64,000 nt of DNA from Phenylobacterium sp. (GCF_019636135.1 NZ_JAHBYD010000006.1:62001-126000), one strand, 5' to 3'. Counted from the stretch's first letter, positions 37,034 through 47,080 are shown. Notes: generated by a model not told the origin, from the sequence alone. Numbers and translations: made by a program.

Positions 37034-38506
37034 ATGTCCGACCTGACCGGCCTGTCGCTGAAGGCCGCCCTCGACGGCCTCGCCAAGGGCGACTTCTCCT
37101 CGGAGGAGATCACCAGCGCGCACCTCGACGCGATCCGCGCGTCTCGGCCGCTGAACGCCTACGTGGTCGAGACGCCGCATAAGGCCATCGAGATGGCCAA
37201 GGCCTCGGACGCCCGCCGCAAGGCCGGCGAGGCCGGGCCGCTGGAAGGCGCGCCGCTGGGCGTCAAGGACCTGTTCTGCACCGAAGGCGTGCAGTCGACC
37301 GCGGGCTCGATGATCCTGCGCGAGTTCCGGCCTGCCTACGAGAGCACCGTCACCTCGCAGCTCTGGCGCGACGGCGCGGTCATGCTGGGCAAGCTCAACA
37401 TGGACGAGTTCGCCATGGGCTCGTCCAACGAGACCTCGGCCTGGGGGCCGGTCGCGAACCCCTGGCGCGTGGAAGGCTCGAACGCCAACCTGACCCCCGG
37501 CGGCTCGTCGGGCGGCTCGGCCGCGGCGGTCGCGGCCGACCTGTGCCTCGGCGCCACGGCCACCGACACGGGCGGCTCGATCCGCCAGCCCGCCGCCTTC
37601 ACCGGCACGGTCGGCATCAAGCCGACCTACGGCCGCTGCTCGCGCTGGGGCATCGTCGCCTTCGCCTCGTCGCTGGACCAGGCCGGCCCGATGGCGCGCT
37701 CGGTCGAGGACGCCGCGATCCTGCTGAAGTCGATGTCGGGCCACGACCCGAAGGACTCCACCAGCCTGCCGGTCGAGGTTCCGGACTTCCCGGCCTTCGT
37801 CGGCAAGTCGGTGAAGGGCCTGCGCGTCGGCATCCCGAAGGAATACCGCGTCGACGGCATGCCCGCCGAGATCGAGAAGCTGTGGGAGCAGGGCATCGCC
37901 TGGCTGAAGGAGGCCGGCTGCGAGATCGTCGAGGTCAGCCTGCCGCACACCCGCTACGCGCTGCCCGCCTACTACATCATCGCCCCGGCCGAGGCGTCCT
38001 CGAACCTCGCCCGCTACGACGGCATGCGCTACGGCCTGCGCGTCGACGGCCAGAACCTGACCGACACCTATGAGAAGACCCGCGCGGAGGGCTTCGGCGC
38101 CGAGGTGAAGCGCCGCATCCTGATCGGCACCTACGTGCTCTCGGCCGGCTACTACGACGCCTACTACCTGAAGGCCCTGAAGGTGCGCGCGCGCATCGCC
38201 GAGGACTTCGACAAGGCGTGGGAGAAGGTCGACGCCCTGCTGACGCCGACGGCGCCCTCGGCCGCCTTCGCGCTGGGCGAGAAGTCGGACGATCCGGTGG
38301 CGATGTACCTGAACGACATCTTCACGGTGACGGTGAACCTGGCGGGCCTGCCGGGCATGAGCATCCCGGCCGGCCTCGACGCCAACGGCCTGCCGCTCGG
38401 CCTGCAACTGATCGGCCGGAACCTCGACGAGGGCACGCTCTTCTCGCTGGGCGGCGCCATCGAAAAGGCCGCCGACTTCAAGGCCAAGCCGAAGAAGTGG
38501 TGGTGA
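37034..38506 (+). CDS. gatA: Asp-tRNA(Asn)/Glu-tRNA(Gln) amidotransferase subunit A
   Basis: A 490-residue amidase that supplies ammonia from glutamine to the misacylated tRNA. The amidase-signature triad is present: Lys in LGVKDLF, Ser in [13 protein letters not shown] and Ser in [11 protein letters not shown]. The start is the ATG after the gatC stop; an overlapping upstream frame exists but adds unrelated residues. Confidence 0.97.
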   Translation: MSDLTGLSLKAALDGLAKGDFSSEEITSAHLDAIRASRPLNAYVVETPHKAIEMAKASDARRKAGEAGPLEGAPLGVKDLFCTEGVQSTAGSMILREFRPAYESTVTSQLWRDGAVMLGKLNMDEFAMGSSNETSAWGPVANPWRVEGSNANLTPGGSSGGSAAAVAADLCLGATATDTGGSIRQPAAFTGTVGIKPTYGRCSRWGIVAFASSLDQAGPMARSVEDAAILLKSMSGHDPKDSTSLPVEVPDFPAFVGKSVKGLRVGIPKEYRVDGMPAEIEKLWEQGIAWLKEAGCEIVEVSLPHTRYALPAYYIIAPAEASSNLARYDGMRYGLRVDGQNLTDTYEKTRAEGFGAEVKRRILIGTYVLSAGYYDAYYLKALKVRARIAEDFDKAWEKVDALLTPTAPSAAFALGEKSDDPVAMYLNDIFTVTVNLAGLPGMSIPAGLDANGLPLGLQLIGRNLDEGTLFSLGGAIEKAADFKAKPKKWW

Positions 38507-38535
38507 GGGTCTAGGCATCCCTCCCCATCAGGGCA

Positions 38536-38707
38536 GGGCGATCGCATATGGCTTGTGGGCGGCTTGTCCGCCCGATTCTTGAACCGCAGAGATCGCGGAG
38601 ACACGCAGAGAGGGGCGCCGATCCACCGGAGTCCTCTGCGTATCTCCGCGATCTCTGCGGTTTGACTGACGGCCTTATCAGCCGCCCGAATCCATATGCG
38701 ATGGCCC
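38536..38707. repeat. Nested palindromic element downstream of gatA
   Basis: The outer arms, GGGCGATCGCATATGGC... (38536-38565) and its inverted copy ending ...CCATATGCGATGGCCC (38679-38707), enclose a second, 29-bp inverted pair: AACCGCAGAGATCGCGGAG... at 38582-38610 and its near-perfect complement at 38634-38663. Nothing in it looks coding. The whole can fold as one long cruciform of ~170 bp, like a MITE or composite REP. Confidence 0.75.
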
Positions 38708-38749
38708 TACGCGTCAGGGCAGGGGCGGCTCGCCCCAGGCGAGCGGGGT

Positions 38750-38832
38750 GGGGAAGCCTGCCGCCGCGCGGACGTCGCGGATTTCCCCACCCTGACCGCT
38801 GCGCGGTCGGTCCCTCCCCTGAAGGGGAGGGA
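38750..38832. repeat. Partial CCCTCCCC...GGGGAGGG intergenic repeat
   Basis: GGGTGGGGAAG (about 38745-38757) and TTTCCCCACCCTGACCGC are followed by CCCTCCCCTGAAGGGGAGGG (38812-38832). This has the same core as the elements at 3254 and 40808. It lies between gatA and a converging small gene. Confidence 0.6.
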
Positions 38833-38841
38833 TAGTCGGTC

Positions 38842-39156
38842 CTACTTGCCGATTTCGTCGAACTTCGCCTGGAGTTCCTTGAGCTTGGCGTCGTCGAGGG
38901 CGCCCTGGCTCATCGGGGCCACCTGGGACAGCGTCATGGTCGAGATCTGGTCGTAGAACTGCGGGATCTCCGGCAGCGCCGCTTCCAGCACGGCCTTGGC
39001 CTTCTCGTTCTTGATGATGTCGCCGATCGGCGTGTTCTCGACGCTGATCTTGCCGTCGGCCGCGGCGGCCGCGGCGTGGTCGGCGTGGTCCTGGGCGAGC
39101 GCCGGCGCAGCGATCGCGGCCACGGCGAGCGCCGCGGCGAAAGCGATGGTCTTCAT
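38842..39156 (-). CDS. Small secreted protein of unknown function
   Basis: A 104-residue exported protein. It has a clear signal peptide (MKTIAFAAALAVAAIAAPALAQ, cleavage after ALA) and a His/Asp/Ala-rich stretch. The C-terminal ~65 residues (TPIGDIIKNEKAKAVLEAAL..., MTLSQVAPMSQGALDDAKL) resemble a small helical domain that I recall at the C-termini of some alphaproteobacterial hydrolases; that link is from memory and unverified. The ATG at 39156 has GAGG upstream. It lies on the opposite strand between gatA and gatB. Confidence 0.75.
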   Translation of the reverse strand: MKTIAFAAALAVAAIAAPALAQDHADHAAAAAADGKISVENTPIGDIIKNEKAKAVLEAALPEIPQFYDQISTMTLSQVAPMSQGALDDAKLKELQAKFDEIGK

Positions 39157-39286
39157 GTGGGTGTTCCTCATCCCCTGGTCTGAGCGCCGTTAAGACGCGG
39201 CGCCAGTGAGGCGATTTCGGGGCGCTCGCGCAAGTGACTTCTGAGCAAGCTTCCGATTTGTCGCCGGCTTGGGTAGTACGCGGCCT

Positions 39287-40804
39287 ATGACTGACACGAG
39301 CACCCGCCGCGCCGGCGAGGCGACCAAGGTGATCCAGGGCCGGACCGGCCCGTGGGAGATGGTCCTGGGCCTTGAGATCCACGCCCAGGTGGCCTCGAAC
39401 GCCAAGCTGTTCTCCGGGGCGGCGGTCGGCGCGGGCGCGCAGCCGAACAGCCAGGTCAGTCTCGTGGACGCCGCCATGCCCGGCATGCTGCCCGTCATCA
39501 ACCGCCATTGCGTGGAGCAGGCGATCAAGACGGGCCTGGGCCTGAAGGCGAAGATCAACGAATGGTCGCGCTTCGACCGGAAGAACTATTTCTACCCGGA
39601 CCTGCCGCAGGGCTATCAGATCAGCCAGTTCAAGGACCCGATCGTGGGCGAGGGCGAGGTGCTCGTCGAACGCGACGACGGATCGGCCTTCACCGTGCGC
39701 ATCGAGCGGCTGCACCTGGAGCAGGACGCCGGCAAGAGCGTCCACGACCAGGACCCCAACGCCACCTACATCGACCTGAACCGGGCCGGCACCGCGCTGA
39801 TGGAGATCGTGTCGCGGCCCGACATGCGCTCGTCGGACGAGGCGGCCGCCTATGTGAAGAAGCTCAGGACCATCCTGATCTATCTCGGCGCCTGCGACGG
39901 CGACATGGAGAAGGGCAACCTGCGCGCCGACGTCAACGTCTCGGTCTGCCGCCCCGGCGACTACGAGAAGTTCCGCGAGACCGGCTCGTTCAAGCACCTC
40001 GGCACGCGCTGCGAGATCAAGAACGTCAACTCGTTCCGCTTCATCCAGCAGGCGATCGAGTACGAGGCGCGCCGCCAGATCGACATCCTCGAGGACGGCG
40101 GCAAGATCGACCAGGAGACCCGGCTCTTCGACCCGGCCAAGGGCGAGACGCGCTCGATGCGCTCGAAGGAGGAGGCGCACGACTACCGCTACTTCCCCGA
40201 CCCGGACCTGCTGCCGCTGGTGCTGGACCCGGCGTGGATCAAGCGCATCGAGGCCGGGCTGCCCGAGTTGCCCGACGCCAAGAAGGCGCGCTTCCAGTCG
40301 CAGTATGGCCTCTCGGCCTACGACGCCGGCGTGCTGATCAGCGAGCAGGCGAGGGCGGACTACTACGAGGCCGCGGCCAAGGGGCGCGATGCGAAGCTCA
40401 CCGCCAACTGGGTGACCAACGACCTGGCCGCTAGGCTGACGGCCGACGGGATCGAGATCGGGAACTCGCCGATCAGGCCCGCGGCCATCGCCGAACTGGT
40501 GCAACTGATCGAGGACGGCACAATCTCGTCCAAGATCGCCAAGGACGTCTTCGAGCGCATGTGGGCGGGCGAGGGCGCCCCCGGCGAGATCGTCGAGAAG
40601 CAGGGCCTCAAGCAGGTCAGCGACACCGGCGCGCTGGAGAAGATCATCGACGACCTGATCGCCGCCAACCCCGGCCAGGCCGCCGCGGTGAAGGAGAAGC
40701 CCCAGGCCATCGGCTGGTTCGTGGGCCAGGTGATGAAGGCCACGGGCGGCAAGGCCAACCCCGGCGTCATCAACGGCCTCCTGAAGTCGAAGCTCGGGCT
40801 CTGA
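39287..40804 (+). CDS. gatB: Asp-tRNA(Asn)/Glu-tRNA(Gln) amidotransferase subunit B
   Basis: A 505-residue subunit that binds the tRNA and holds the kinase/transamidase site. Typical are [39 protein letters not shown], and ADVNVSV with [10 protein letters not shown]. The C-terminal YqeY-like tail domain is present. It is about 780 bp from gatA, separated by repeats and an opposite-strand gene, so it needs its own promoter. Confidence 0.97.
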   Translation: MTDTSTRRAGEATKVIQGRTGPWEMVLGLEIHAQVASNAKLFSGAAVGAGAQPNSQVSLVDAAMPGMLPVINRHCVEQAIKTGLGLKAKINEWSRFDRKNYFYPDLPQGYQISQFKDPIVGEGEVLVERDDGSAFTVRIERLHLEQDAGKSVHDQDPNATYIDLNRAGTALMEIVSRPDMRSSDEAAAYVKKLRTILIYLGACDGDMEKGNLRADVNVSVCRPGDYEKFRETGSFKHLGTRCEIKNVNSFRFIQQAIEYEARRQIDILEDGGKIDQETRLFDPAKGETRSMRSKEEAHDYRYFPDPDLLPLVLDPAWIKRIEAGLPELPDAKKARFQSQYGLSAYDAGVLISEQARADYYEAAAKGRDAKLTANWVTNDLAARLTADGIEIGNSPIRPAAIAELVQLIEDGTISSKIAKDVFERMWAGEGAPGEIVEKQGLKQVSDTGALEKIIDDLIAANPGQAAAVKEKPQAIGWFVGQVMKATGGKANPGVINGLLKSKLGL

Positions 40805-40807
40805 TTT

Positions 40808-40940
40808 CCCTCCCCTTCATGGGGAGGGTGGCGAGCGAAGCGAGACGGGTGGGGAAGGCTGGATCATCACCGGCCTCTCAGATCACGCACATCGCATCCC
40901 CACCCTGGCCGCCGGCGCGGCCTGTCCCTCCCGGGAGGGA
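40808..40940. repeat. Intergenic CCCTCCCCTTCATGGGGAGGG repeat after gatB
   Basis: CCCTCCCCTTCATGGGGAGGG at 40808-40828 continues into GGTGGCGAGCGAAGCGAGACGGGTGGGGAAG, the complement of the inner part of the element at 3254-3393. It closes with TCCCTCCCGGGAGGGA (40925-40940). It fills the gap between two converging genes. Confidence 0.75.
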
Positions 40941-40944
40941 TGGG

Positions 40945-41451
40945 TCAGTCCGGGATCACGTCGAAGACCTGGCCGGTGCCCTCGGAGACGAGGGCGAAGC
41001 CGTTGCCGACGCGCACCCAGGCGTAGCCGTGGGGCGGCGGGCGCAGGCGGTAGCGGCGGTAGTCCTCGACCACGCCGCCCCGGAACTGGTCGGGCAGGTA
41101 GCCGCCCCGGCGCGCGCCGGGCGGCGCGAACGACTGCGGCGGCGGACGCTCGTCATAGCGGCGGCGGTCCTCGTAGCGCGGCGGCGGCGCGGGCTGGCGG
41201 CGGTCTTCGGCCTCCCAGCGGCGGCGGTCGTCGCCGCGGTCGCCCTCCCGGGGACGCTCGTCGCGGCGTTCGTAGCCGCGCGGCGGGGCGTTCCGGTCGT
41301 CCGGACGCCGGCTCTCGCCACGGCCCTGCTGGCCGCGCGGCTCGGACCGCTGGCCCCGCGCATCGCCCCGGCCCTGGGCGAAGGCGAGGTCGGCGCTCAT
41401 CGGCCCGGCCACGCACGCGGCCGCCGCGATCATGAGGAACAGGCGTTTCAT
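40945..41451 (-). CDS. RcnB-like periplasmic protein
   Basis: A 168-residue exported protein. It has a signal peptide (MKRLFLMIAAAACVAGPMS..., cleavage near AFA-Q), a long Arg/Asp/Gln/Pro-rich low-complexity region (about 27-115), and a C-terminal module YRRYRLRPPPHGYAWVRVGNGFALV typical of RcnB family proteins. RcnB modulates nickel/cobalt efflux in E. coli, but most homologues are uncharacterised. The ATG at 41451 gives a proper signal peptide. Confidence 0.85.
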   Translation of the reverse strand: MKRLFLMIAAAACVAGPMSADLAFAQGRGDARGQRSEPRGQQGRGESRRPDDRNAPPRGYERRDERPREGDRGDDRRRWEAEDRRQPAPPPRYEDRRRYDERPPPQSFAPPGARRGGYLPDQFRGGVVEDYRRYRLRPPPHGYAWVRVGNGFALVSEGTGQVFDVIPD

Positions 41452-41678
41452 GCTGGCGCCATCATGCCCGGCCGTGGCTGAACTGTCGCTGAACGCGTTG
41501 CGACCTGCCCGGGGCACCGCTCGTCCCGGTCTCGCGTTAAGGGTGCGGCGTATTGGCCGGCCTGCGATTCTGACGATTGCACAACAGCGCTCTTAACCAT
41601 GTGTTCAACTGAAGCTTGGTTTCTTCCACACGTAAGCCGGTGACGGGCCCGAAAAGCGGGTCGGCCGGGCTGGATGGG

Positions 41679-41960
41679 ATGAAGACCATGCTGGCGAGCA
41701 TCGACACGAAGTGTGATGGCCTGCCGCTGCCGACTCCGGAGGCGACGGGCGACGAGCTGTTTCGGATGGGGCTGCTCTATTCGACCGGGCAGGGCGGCGC
41801 GCCGCTCGACTACGTCTCGGCCCACATGCTGTTCAACCTGGCCGCCATGCGCGGTTCGGTCGAAGCCAAGGTCTACCGCAAGGAGCTCTCCGAGGAGATG
41901 GCGTCGGAAGACGTGGCCGAGGCCCAGCGCCAGGCCCGCCAGTGGCTGGCGCAAGGCTGA
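41679..41960 (+). CDS. Small Sel1-repeat-like protein
   Basis: A 93-residue protein with one Sel1/TPR-like unit: GDELFRMGLLYSTGQGG followed by SAHMLFNLAAMRGSVEA, then a helical tail. No signal peptide. The ATG at 41679 is preferred over a TTG at 41616. Sel1 repeats mediate protein contacts; the partner is unknown. Confidence 0.75.
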   Translation: MKTMLASIDTKCDGLPLPTPEATGDELFRMGLLYSTGQGGAPLDYVSAHMLFNLAAMRGSVEAKVYRKELSEEMASEDVAEAQRQARQWLAQG

Positions 41961-42090
41961 CGATCCGACCGGCCGCCAGGGCGCCGCTTTCCCCTGTCGG
42001 TTGAAAATGAGGGGTGTCCGACTTCTGCGGGAACTTACCTCATCCCCTCCTTGTTAGGCCCCACAGGGATCCCTGCGGAGGCTATGACAC

Positions 42091-42783
42091 GTGAAAACCC
42101 TCGCTCTCGCTGCAGCGACGTCTGCTGCTGCGTTGCTCGCCACGACGGCCCAGGCGGCCGTCTTCATCTCGTTTGACGGTGTGACCACCGCCTATTCCCA
42201 GGCCGGCGACGGCGAATTCGCCTTCAGCGCGGTCTGCGGCGGCGTCGGCGATCCCTGCGGGGGCTTCGAGACGGTGGCGGTCGTCGGCACGGCGCCGCCG
42301 GACCTGCCCGGCCTGCTGCACAGCGACAGCGTCGCGGTCAACGCGCGCAACACGGGCGCGGCTTCGATCACCATCTGGGTGACGCGGACCGATCTCACCA
42401 ATCTCGGCGACGATTTCTTCTCCTCGTTCACGAGCAACAACCTGGGCGGCGCGGTGCAGGTCCACCTGGACACGCTGATCTCGTCGACGAACCAGCTCTT
42501 CGGCGGCGCGACCCTCGCGTCCTTCGACCACAACTCCACGGGCAGCGCGTCGAGCAACGTCGACACGGCCTTCGCGACGGGCGCCGGCCCCTATTCCGTG
42601 ACGCAGAAGTACATCATCACCGTGAACAGTTCCGCCACGGAGCGCAGCGCGTCGCCCACCATCACGCTCTCGACCAGCTCGGCCGTCGTACCGGAACCCG
42701 GCGCCTGGGCGCTGATGATCCTGGGCTTCGGCGGCGCGGGCGCCATGCTCCGCAGCCACCGCCGGCGGACGGCCGCGGCCTGA
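42091..42783 (+). CDS. Secreted PEPxxWA-CTERM sorting-domain protein
   Basis: A 230-residue exported protein of unknown role. The GTG start gives a signal peptide (VKTLALAAATSAAALLATT, cleavage near AQA-A). The body is rich in Thr, Ser, Ala and Asn. The C-terminus carries VPEPGAWALMILGFGGAGA followed by basic residues: the PEPxxWA-CTERM tripartite signal. It is the second such protein in the window, the other being at 5906-6625. Confidence 0.87.
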   Translation: MKTLALAAATSAAALLATTAQAAVFISFDGVTTAYSQAGDGEFAFSAVCGGVGDPCGGFETVAVVGTAPPDLPGLLHSDSVAVNARNTGAASITIWVTRTDLTNLGDDFFSSFTSNNLGGAVQVHLDTLISSTNQLFGGATLASFDHNSTGSASSNVDTAFATGAGPYSVTQKYIITVNSSATERSASPTITLSTSSAVVPEPGAWALMILGFGGAGAMLRSHRRRTAAA

Positions 42784-42981
42784 GGCGCCGTCCCGGACCG
42801 CTTTCGCGAACGCCCCGGCCAGGCCGCCGCGGCGTTCGCATCGTGCGCCCTCCCGGCGACGGAGAGGGAGCGCGAGCTCGTTGCGGGCGAGCCTGCGACT
42901 TCGCCCGCCGGAGCCGTCTAGGCAGACGGGCGATCGTCCGCTAAGAACGCCCTCCCGCGGGCGCCCAGGCGTCTGCGCGCT

Positions 42982-43071
42982 GGTGACGTGGCCGAGTGGC
43001 TGAAGGCAACGGTTTGCTAAATCGTCATACGTGAAAGCGTATCGAGGGTTCGAATCCCTCCGTCACCGCCA
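42982..43071 (+). tRNA. tRNA-Ser, anticodon GCT
   Basis: A 90-nt cloverleaf with encoded CCA. The acceptor stem GGTGACG/CGTCACC and discriminator G precede CCA at 43069-43071. The anticodon loop reads TTTGCTAAA, there is a long variable arm as expected for tRNA-Ser, and the T-arm is GAGGGTTCGAATCCCTC. It decodes AGC/AGU. The accessory island begins right after it, so its 3' end may be an attachment site. Confidence 0.97.
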
Positions 43072-43409
43072 TTCATTCCTAGTTGACGCCCCCGCCTCCC
43101 GTGAGGGGGGGAATACAGTTGAGATTTCCGGTGCTTGGCAGCTAAGCAACGCGACTCCACGCATTCTCTCAAGCTGTTTTTGCGCAATTGTGGTCCGGCC
43201 GTGGGGCTGCATTCTCCGGGCCCAGACTGAGAAGTACCCAATTCGCGACAGCCGAGCGGCGGAGAAAGGTTCGAATCTGCGTCTGTAGGGCACCGGCTGG
43301 AGTTCTCAGCGGGAATTGATCCTTCGCTGACCGTAGGAAGGTCCGGTTTCCGGAGCGCTAACTCCCGGAAGACCAAAGCGATCCTAACGACCGGAACTGA
43401 CCGATGACG
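43072..43409. other. Gene-free junction between tRNA-Ser and the defence island
   Basis: There is no convincing gene in these 338 bp. Open frames on both strands overlap the tRNA or have atypical composition. A short inverted repeat, TTCCGG..CCGGAA (43348-43370), lies 40 bp past the end of the HerA gene and may terminate it. Base composition is less GC-rich than the housekeeping part. Confidence 0.5.
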
Positions 43410-45626
43410 TCAAACCGGGATCTCGTCGTCGAGATCGTCCTCGGCGACAGGTTCCTCATTACCGTCGGCTTCGCCCTGCGCTGCATGCCCCTCCGCGCCA
43501 GGAGCCGCTGCGGCTAAGGCAGCATCCCCTCCGTCCGGTGTAGTCCACGCTGCGACAAGCTCCGGCCAATCGACGGTCCGTTCCTCCTGCCCGGTCCAAA
43601 CCTTCCAAAAATCCGGATCGGCGGAGTGCGGCCGGTGTTCGTCGGGGAGTTCGTCCATTTCGACCAAGACTGGAATCGGCGCCGCCCAGCCCAATAGGAT
43701 CGCCTGACGAGACGGCAGACTCGGCAGCTCACGCAAGAGGCCGCCGACGTTATCCGGCACTAACCTCGAGACGAGGTTTTGATCGCTGTCGTTAACGATG
43801 CGATGCAGCAAGAAGGTGTTGCACTGAGCTAGGACAGTTGGTGAAAGCTCAGACGGTCGTTGTGAGCTGAGCACGAGACCGAGCCCGAACTTGCGCCCCT
43901 CCCGCGCAATCCGCTCGAAGATTTCTCGACAAAGGGCGGCCGGCGATGAGGCATCGGCACCTTCATCCGACCCTTTCCTGACGAAGGTGTGGGCTTCTTC
44001 AAGCACCAGCACCGTTGGGAGAACTTTGCCCTCGGGATGGCTGCGGCGATAGCGCTGCAAGGTTTCGAAAACGATCCGGGCCAGCACCGCCACCACGATA
44101 TGGGTGATTTCTGAAGGAACGAGGGAGAGATCGATAATCGCAATCGGTCCGTTTGCAGCCCCATCCGCCCCTATGTAGTCGCCGAGCCAATCCTCAAATG
44201 TGGTTGGAGGATTCCTTGCGATCACGCCGCCGAGCCGCTTGTCCGCAAGCATGCTCCGGATCCGTAAGCCCAGCGTTGAGAGAAAGCCGGCGACATTGGC
44301 GCCTTGGTCCAGCGCGATACGCTCCAGGTGATCGGCCAACTGGTCGACGTCGAAGAAGATGGGAGCGTCCTCGCCGACACCGCTTGGGGGCACGAACGCT
44401 GGAATATCACCCACCACAGCCACGAGGGCGTCGCGCACGCCCTCAAGATCGGCCACGCTGAAGTCGTTGAACCATTGCCCGGAGCGCCGATTTTCCATCA
44501 CCGCTTCTGCTGTGTTCGCGGCATCATGCAACGCGGTGCTCAAGGGGTCCGGCACGTCACCCGCCCAAGCCCGCGTATCGTTCATCACGTTGGTCAGCAT
44601 CTGACCGCACGCCATCCGGGCTTGAACGGCGCCGGAGAAAGCTTGCGGCCCGGTCCCCAACAGCGCTGCGATCCGCACGGCGTAGGCCGAGATGTAGGGT
44701 CGAATCTGAGCCTCGCGCGGAATAGCACCCGCATTGCCAGTCTTAAGTTCACGCAGCCCTTGCAGGAGGAGCGGGCGTTGGGCGCCAGGCTGTGCATGTG
44801 CGACGGCGGTCCACTCATGCCCATTCCAAAGCCAGGCGGGCACATCTAGCGGGCGCTCATTGCTGGCGGTGTCGATCGGGGGAACACGAAAGTGTCGGGC
44901 TTTCCCGCCGAGGTCGGCAAACGCCCGCGAATATTCTCCGTTGGGGTCGAGCACGATGAACCGCGCATTGGGGGCCGGATCTGGCTTCTCAGTGGTCGGA
45001 GGTGGCGTGGCAGCCTCTAATGACCACCGGATGACGCCAGCAACGCTGCACGACTTGCCGCTGCCTGTGTTGCCGAGCACCGCCAAGTGCCTGCCGAACA
45101 GCTTGTCAGGATCAACCATGATGGCGGCGTTGGACGCCATCGGTGACGCGCCGATGCGCACCCGTCGGTCGTTCTCCTTGGCCCCGACGATCGCTTCGAC
45201 CTGTTCGGGTGTCGGTAGCAGCACCTGGTCGCCGACTGACGGGAACGCGGTGACGCCTCGCGAGAGTTCGTATCGGACGCCACCCCTCGCTTTTCGGTCC
45301 CTACGGGTCGTGAGCGTTCCGACCGGCGAGATCGTCATCTTCCGGAGTGGAAACGGAAGATCGATGAGCCCGAAATCTTTGAGCCCCGACCGCTTAGGAT
45401 AAGGCGACCGCTCGATGCCGATCCAAGCGATGTAGCCGACCGTCGCCCCGGCTTCATTGGGGATCAGGACATAGCTGTTAAGTCTGGGAAAGGCGCTGGG
45501 CGTGCCGGCATTTAGGGCTGTTGTCTGAGGCGCATCGAGTTCGAGCATCACTCGAATCTCATCAGGGGCCACCGACTCGACGGTGCCAATGACGAGCTGC
45601 GCCAAGCGTTCGGTAGCGCTTGTCAT
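43410..45626 (-). CDS. HerA-type ATPase of a SIR2-HerA defence pair
   Basis: A 738-residue HerA/FtsK-superfamily ATPase. The N-terminal ~160 residues form the HAS-barrel. Walker A is GNTGSGKS at 185-192, and a late Walker B VLVLEEAHTFV is followed by an arginine- and glutamine-rich sensor region (SSQRPSEL). The Asp/Glu-rich tail is disordered. HerA hexamers pump DNA or drive associated effectors. Its ATG overlaps the SIR2 stop (ATGA), as in SIR2-HerA (Nezha) anti-phage systems, where the two form a large NAD-degrading complex. Codon use is less GC-biased than upstream genes. Confidence 0.88.
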   Translation of the reverse strand: MTSATERLAQLVIGTVESVAPDEIRVMLELDAPQTTALNAGTPSAFPRLNSYVLIPNEAGATVGYIAWIGIERSPYPKRSGLKDFGLIDLPFPLRKMTISPVGTLTTRRDRKARGGVRYELSRGVTAFPSVGDQVLLPTPEQVEAIVGAKENDRRVRIGASPMASNAAIMVDPDKLFGRHLAVLGNTGSGKSCSVAGVIRWSLEAATPPPTTEKPDPAPNARFIVLDPNGEYSRAFADLGGKARHFRVPPIDTASNERPLDVPAWLWNGHEWTAVAHAQPGAQRPLLLQGLRELKTGNAGAIPREAQIRPYISAYAVRIAALLGTGPQAFSGAVQARMACGQMLTNVMNDTRAWAGDVPDPLSTALHDAANTAEAVMENRRSGQWFNDFSVADLEGVRDALVAVVGDIPAFVPPSGVGEDAPIFFDVDQLADHLERIALDQGANVAGFLSTLGLRIRSMLADKRLGGVIARNPPTTFEDWLGDYIGADGAANGPIAIIDLSLVPSEITHIVVAVLARIVFETLQRYRRSHPEGKVLPTVLVLEEAHTFVRKGSDEGADASSPAALCREIFERIAREGRKFGLGLVLSSQRPSELSPTVLAQCNTFLLHRIVNDSDQNLVSRLVPDNVGGLLRELPSLPSRQAILLGWAAPIPVLVEMDELPDEHRPHSADPDFWKVWTGQEERTVDWPELVAAWTTPDGGDAALAAAAPGAEGHAAQGEADGNEEPVAEDDLDDEIPV

Positions 45627-46912
45627 GGAACCGCGCCGCCGGCTGGGGGCACCGGAGCTGGCGGTGGCGGCGAGGGACGGTGCCTCAGCAGCTCGGTAAG
45701 CCGGCCCGTGACGTAGTCGAGCGCTGGCTTCGGCAGATAGTGCTCGACCAAATTGTCCAGCGAGGCGAAGTGTGGCCCAATTAGCAGCGACACCTGGGCA
45801 GCCCGCGTCCGCGCGCAGAAGTTTCTGATCCGGTCATCGACGCCATAAGTGATGATCACTAGGTGCGTGGACGGGATCGCGAGCATGTCGACGAGGACCC
45901 GATTGATATGGTCGTCGCCGAACCCATACCCATAGGTCACCACGACGGCGTTGGGACGACAGAGTGCAGCCGCCATGTCGCGGAATAGCTCTGCATACGG
46001 GTAAGCCGTCGTCTCAACGTCCTTGGCCGGGTTCGGATAGATCATGACCGTGTCGAGCGTGTTGGTCGGCAGGTCGGTGTGAGTGTCTGGCGCCCCAAAG
46101 GGGACGGCAAACTTGCGGATCGCCCCGATACCTGGATCGAAGCGCCAATCCAGGGAGCCATGAAGCTTGGTCAGGCGAACCACGCCCTCCATGAAACGCG
46201 GCTCCCCTCGGATTCCGGGCGGGTTGTAGTGGAGGTCCACTTCGATGCGCGACGACCGGAAGATCGGCGAGAGCGCGCCGACGAACCGATCGACGATCCG
46301 AAGGCCCGCCAAGTCTGCCCCGTGTTCGATGAGGCGATCATAGTTCGTGGTGAAGACGTGCAGCCGTTCACGGGACGCGGCACGACTCGCGAAACTCAAG
46401 AGAAACGACTGAAGGAACGCTTCGGCTTCCGCCTTCTTGTCGGCGCCAGCTTCGGCGATGCCGCGCTCGGTGGCCAGCAGGGATTTGAGGAACGCCAGCA
46501 GTTGCGCGTCCATCGCTGTCTTCAAGGTTGCCCCGGCAACCGGATCGGTGACCTTAAGGCCCTCCAACACCGCGAGCGCGCTCCGGAATTGGTCCTCGAC
46601 GTTCGCAGTCCCCCTGTTCATCGCCTTCGCGGCCGCGGTGGCGTGGGCATTGATGGCGACGTCGTAGGCACTACCAAACGTCACAGTTGACATGCCGGTC
46701 GCAGCCGAACCGGCCTTGTACGCAATGGCGGTTGTGAACCCGCTTCCTACCAGCAGATTAAGGTGTTCAGCCTGAAAGACGGCCGATAGCCATGGCTCGA
46801 TGTTCTTCCGAGCGGCGGCTGTGAAGTCATCCAGCTCGGTTGGGTCGACGGGCAGCACATCGACTTCGAGCGTGTGCGAGCCGGCTCGATACCCGTGTGC
46901 TTTCCACTCCAT
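45623..46912 (-). CDS. SIR2-family NADase effector partnered with HerA
   Basis: A 429-residue SIR2-domain protein. The NAD site begins NLLVGSGFT (52-60). The catalytic region has FTTNYD (187-192, Asn190) and KLHGSLDW with His251, and a late VVTYGYGFGDDHIN closes the Rossmann fold. Defence SIR2 proteins deplete NAD+ on infection and stop phage replication. It is directly coupled to HerA by a 4-bp overlap and preceded by the GHKL-ATPase gene 168 bp upstream on the same strand. Confidence 0.87.
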   Translation of the reverse strand: MEWKAHGYRAGSHTLEVDVLPVDPTELDDFTAAARKNIEPWLSAVFQAEHLNLLVGSGFTTAIAYKAGSAATGMSTVTFGSAYDVAINAHATAAAKAMNRGTANVEDQFRSALAVLEGLKVTDPVAGATLKTAMDAQLLAFLKSLLATERGIAEAGADKKAEAEAFLQSFLLSFASRAASRERLHVFTTNYDRLIEHGADLAGLRIVDRFVGALSPIFRSSRIEVDLHYNPPGIRGEPRFMEGVVRLTKLHGSLDWRFDPGIGAIRKFAVPFGAPDTHTDLPTNTLDTVMIYPNPAKDVETTAYPYAELFRDMAAALCRPNAVVVTYGYGFGDDHINRVLVDMLAIPSTHLVIITYGVDDRIRNFCARTRAAQVSLLIGPHFASLDNLVEHYLPKPALDYVTGRLTELLRHRPSPPPPAPVPPAGGAVP

Positions 46913-47080
46913 CGGCCGCTCACTTCAACTTGTCCGTGTCCTCAAACCATACCGACCACCAGTCGGGGCGTCGAGGCCAGCAGCCAAGCTCCGGTGCGCG
47001 GAAAAGACGGTTTCCGGGATTTGGCACCCGAATCCAGGATGGCAACCTGTCAGGGCATGGCGGCGCTCGGGCGACGCATC

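Noticed and set aside
41480..41494. GAAC-N7-GAAC upstream of the RcnB-like gene
   Set aside because: The spacing fits a LexA box, but the centre is GC-containing, it reads as a simple direct repeat of CTGAAC, no promoter elements surround it, and about one chance match is expected in the window.
43269..43286. GGTTCGAATCTGCGTCTG resembling a tRNA T-arm, possible att remnant
   Set aside because: The TTCGAAT loop is present but the flanking bases do not pair, and the acceptor end does not match tRNA-Ser. Too weak to call a repeat of the attachment site.
43017..43376. A 119-codon minus-strand frame ending in GGIRTLDTLS
   Set aside because: The GGIRTLD-type peptide is the well-known spurious translation of the antisense of a tRNA 3' end; the frame runs through tRNA-Ser.
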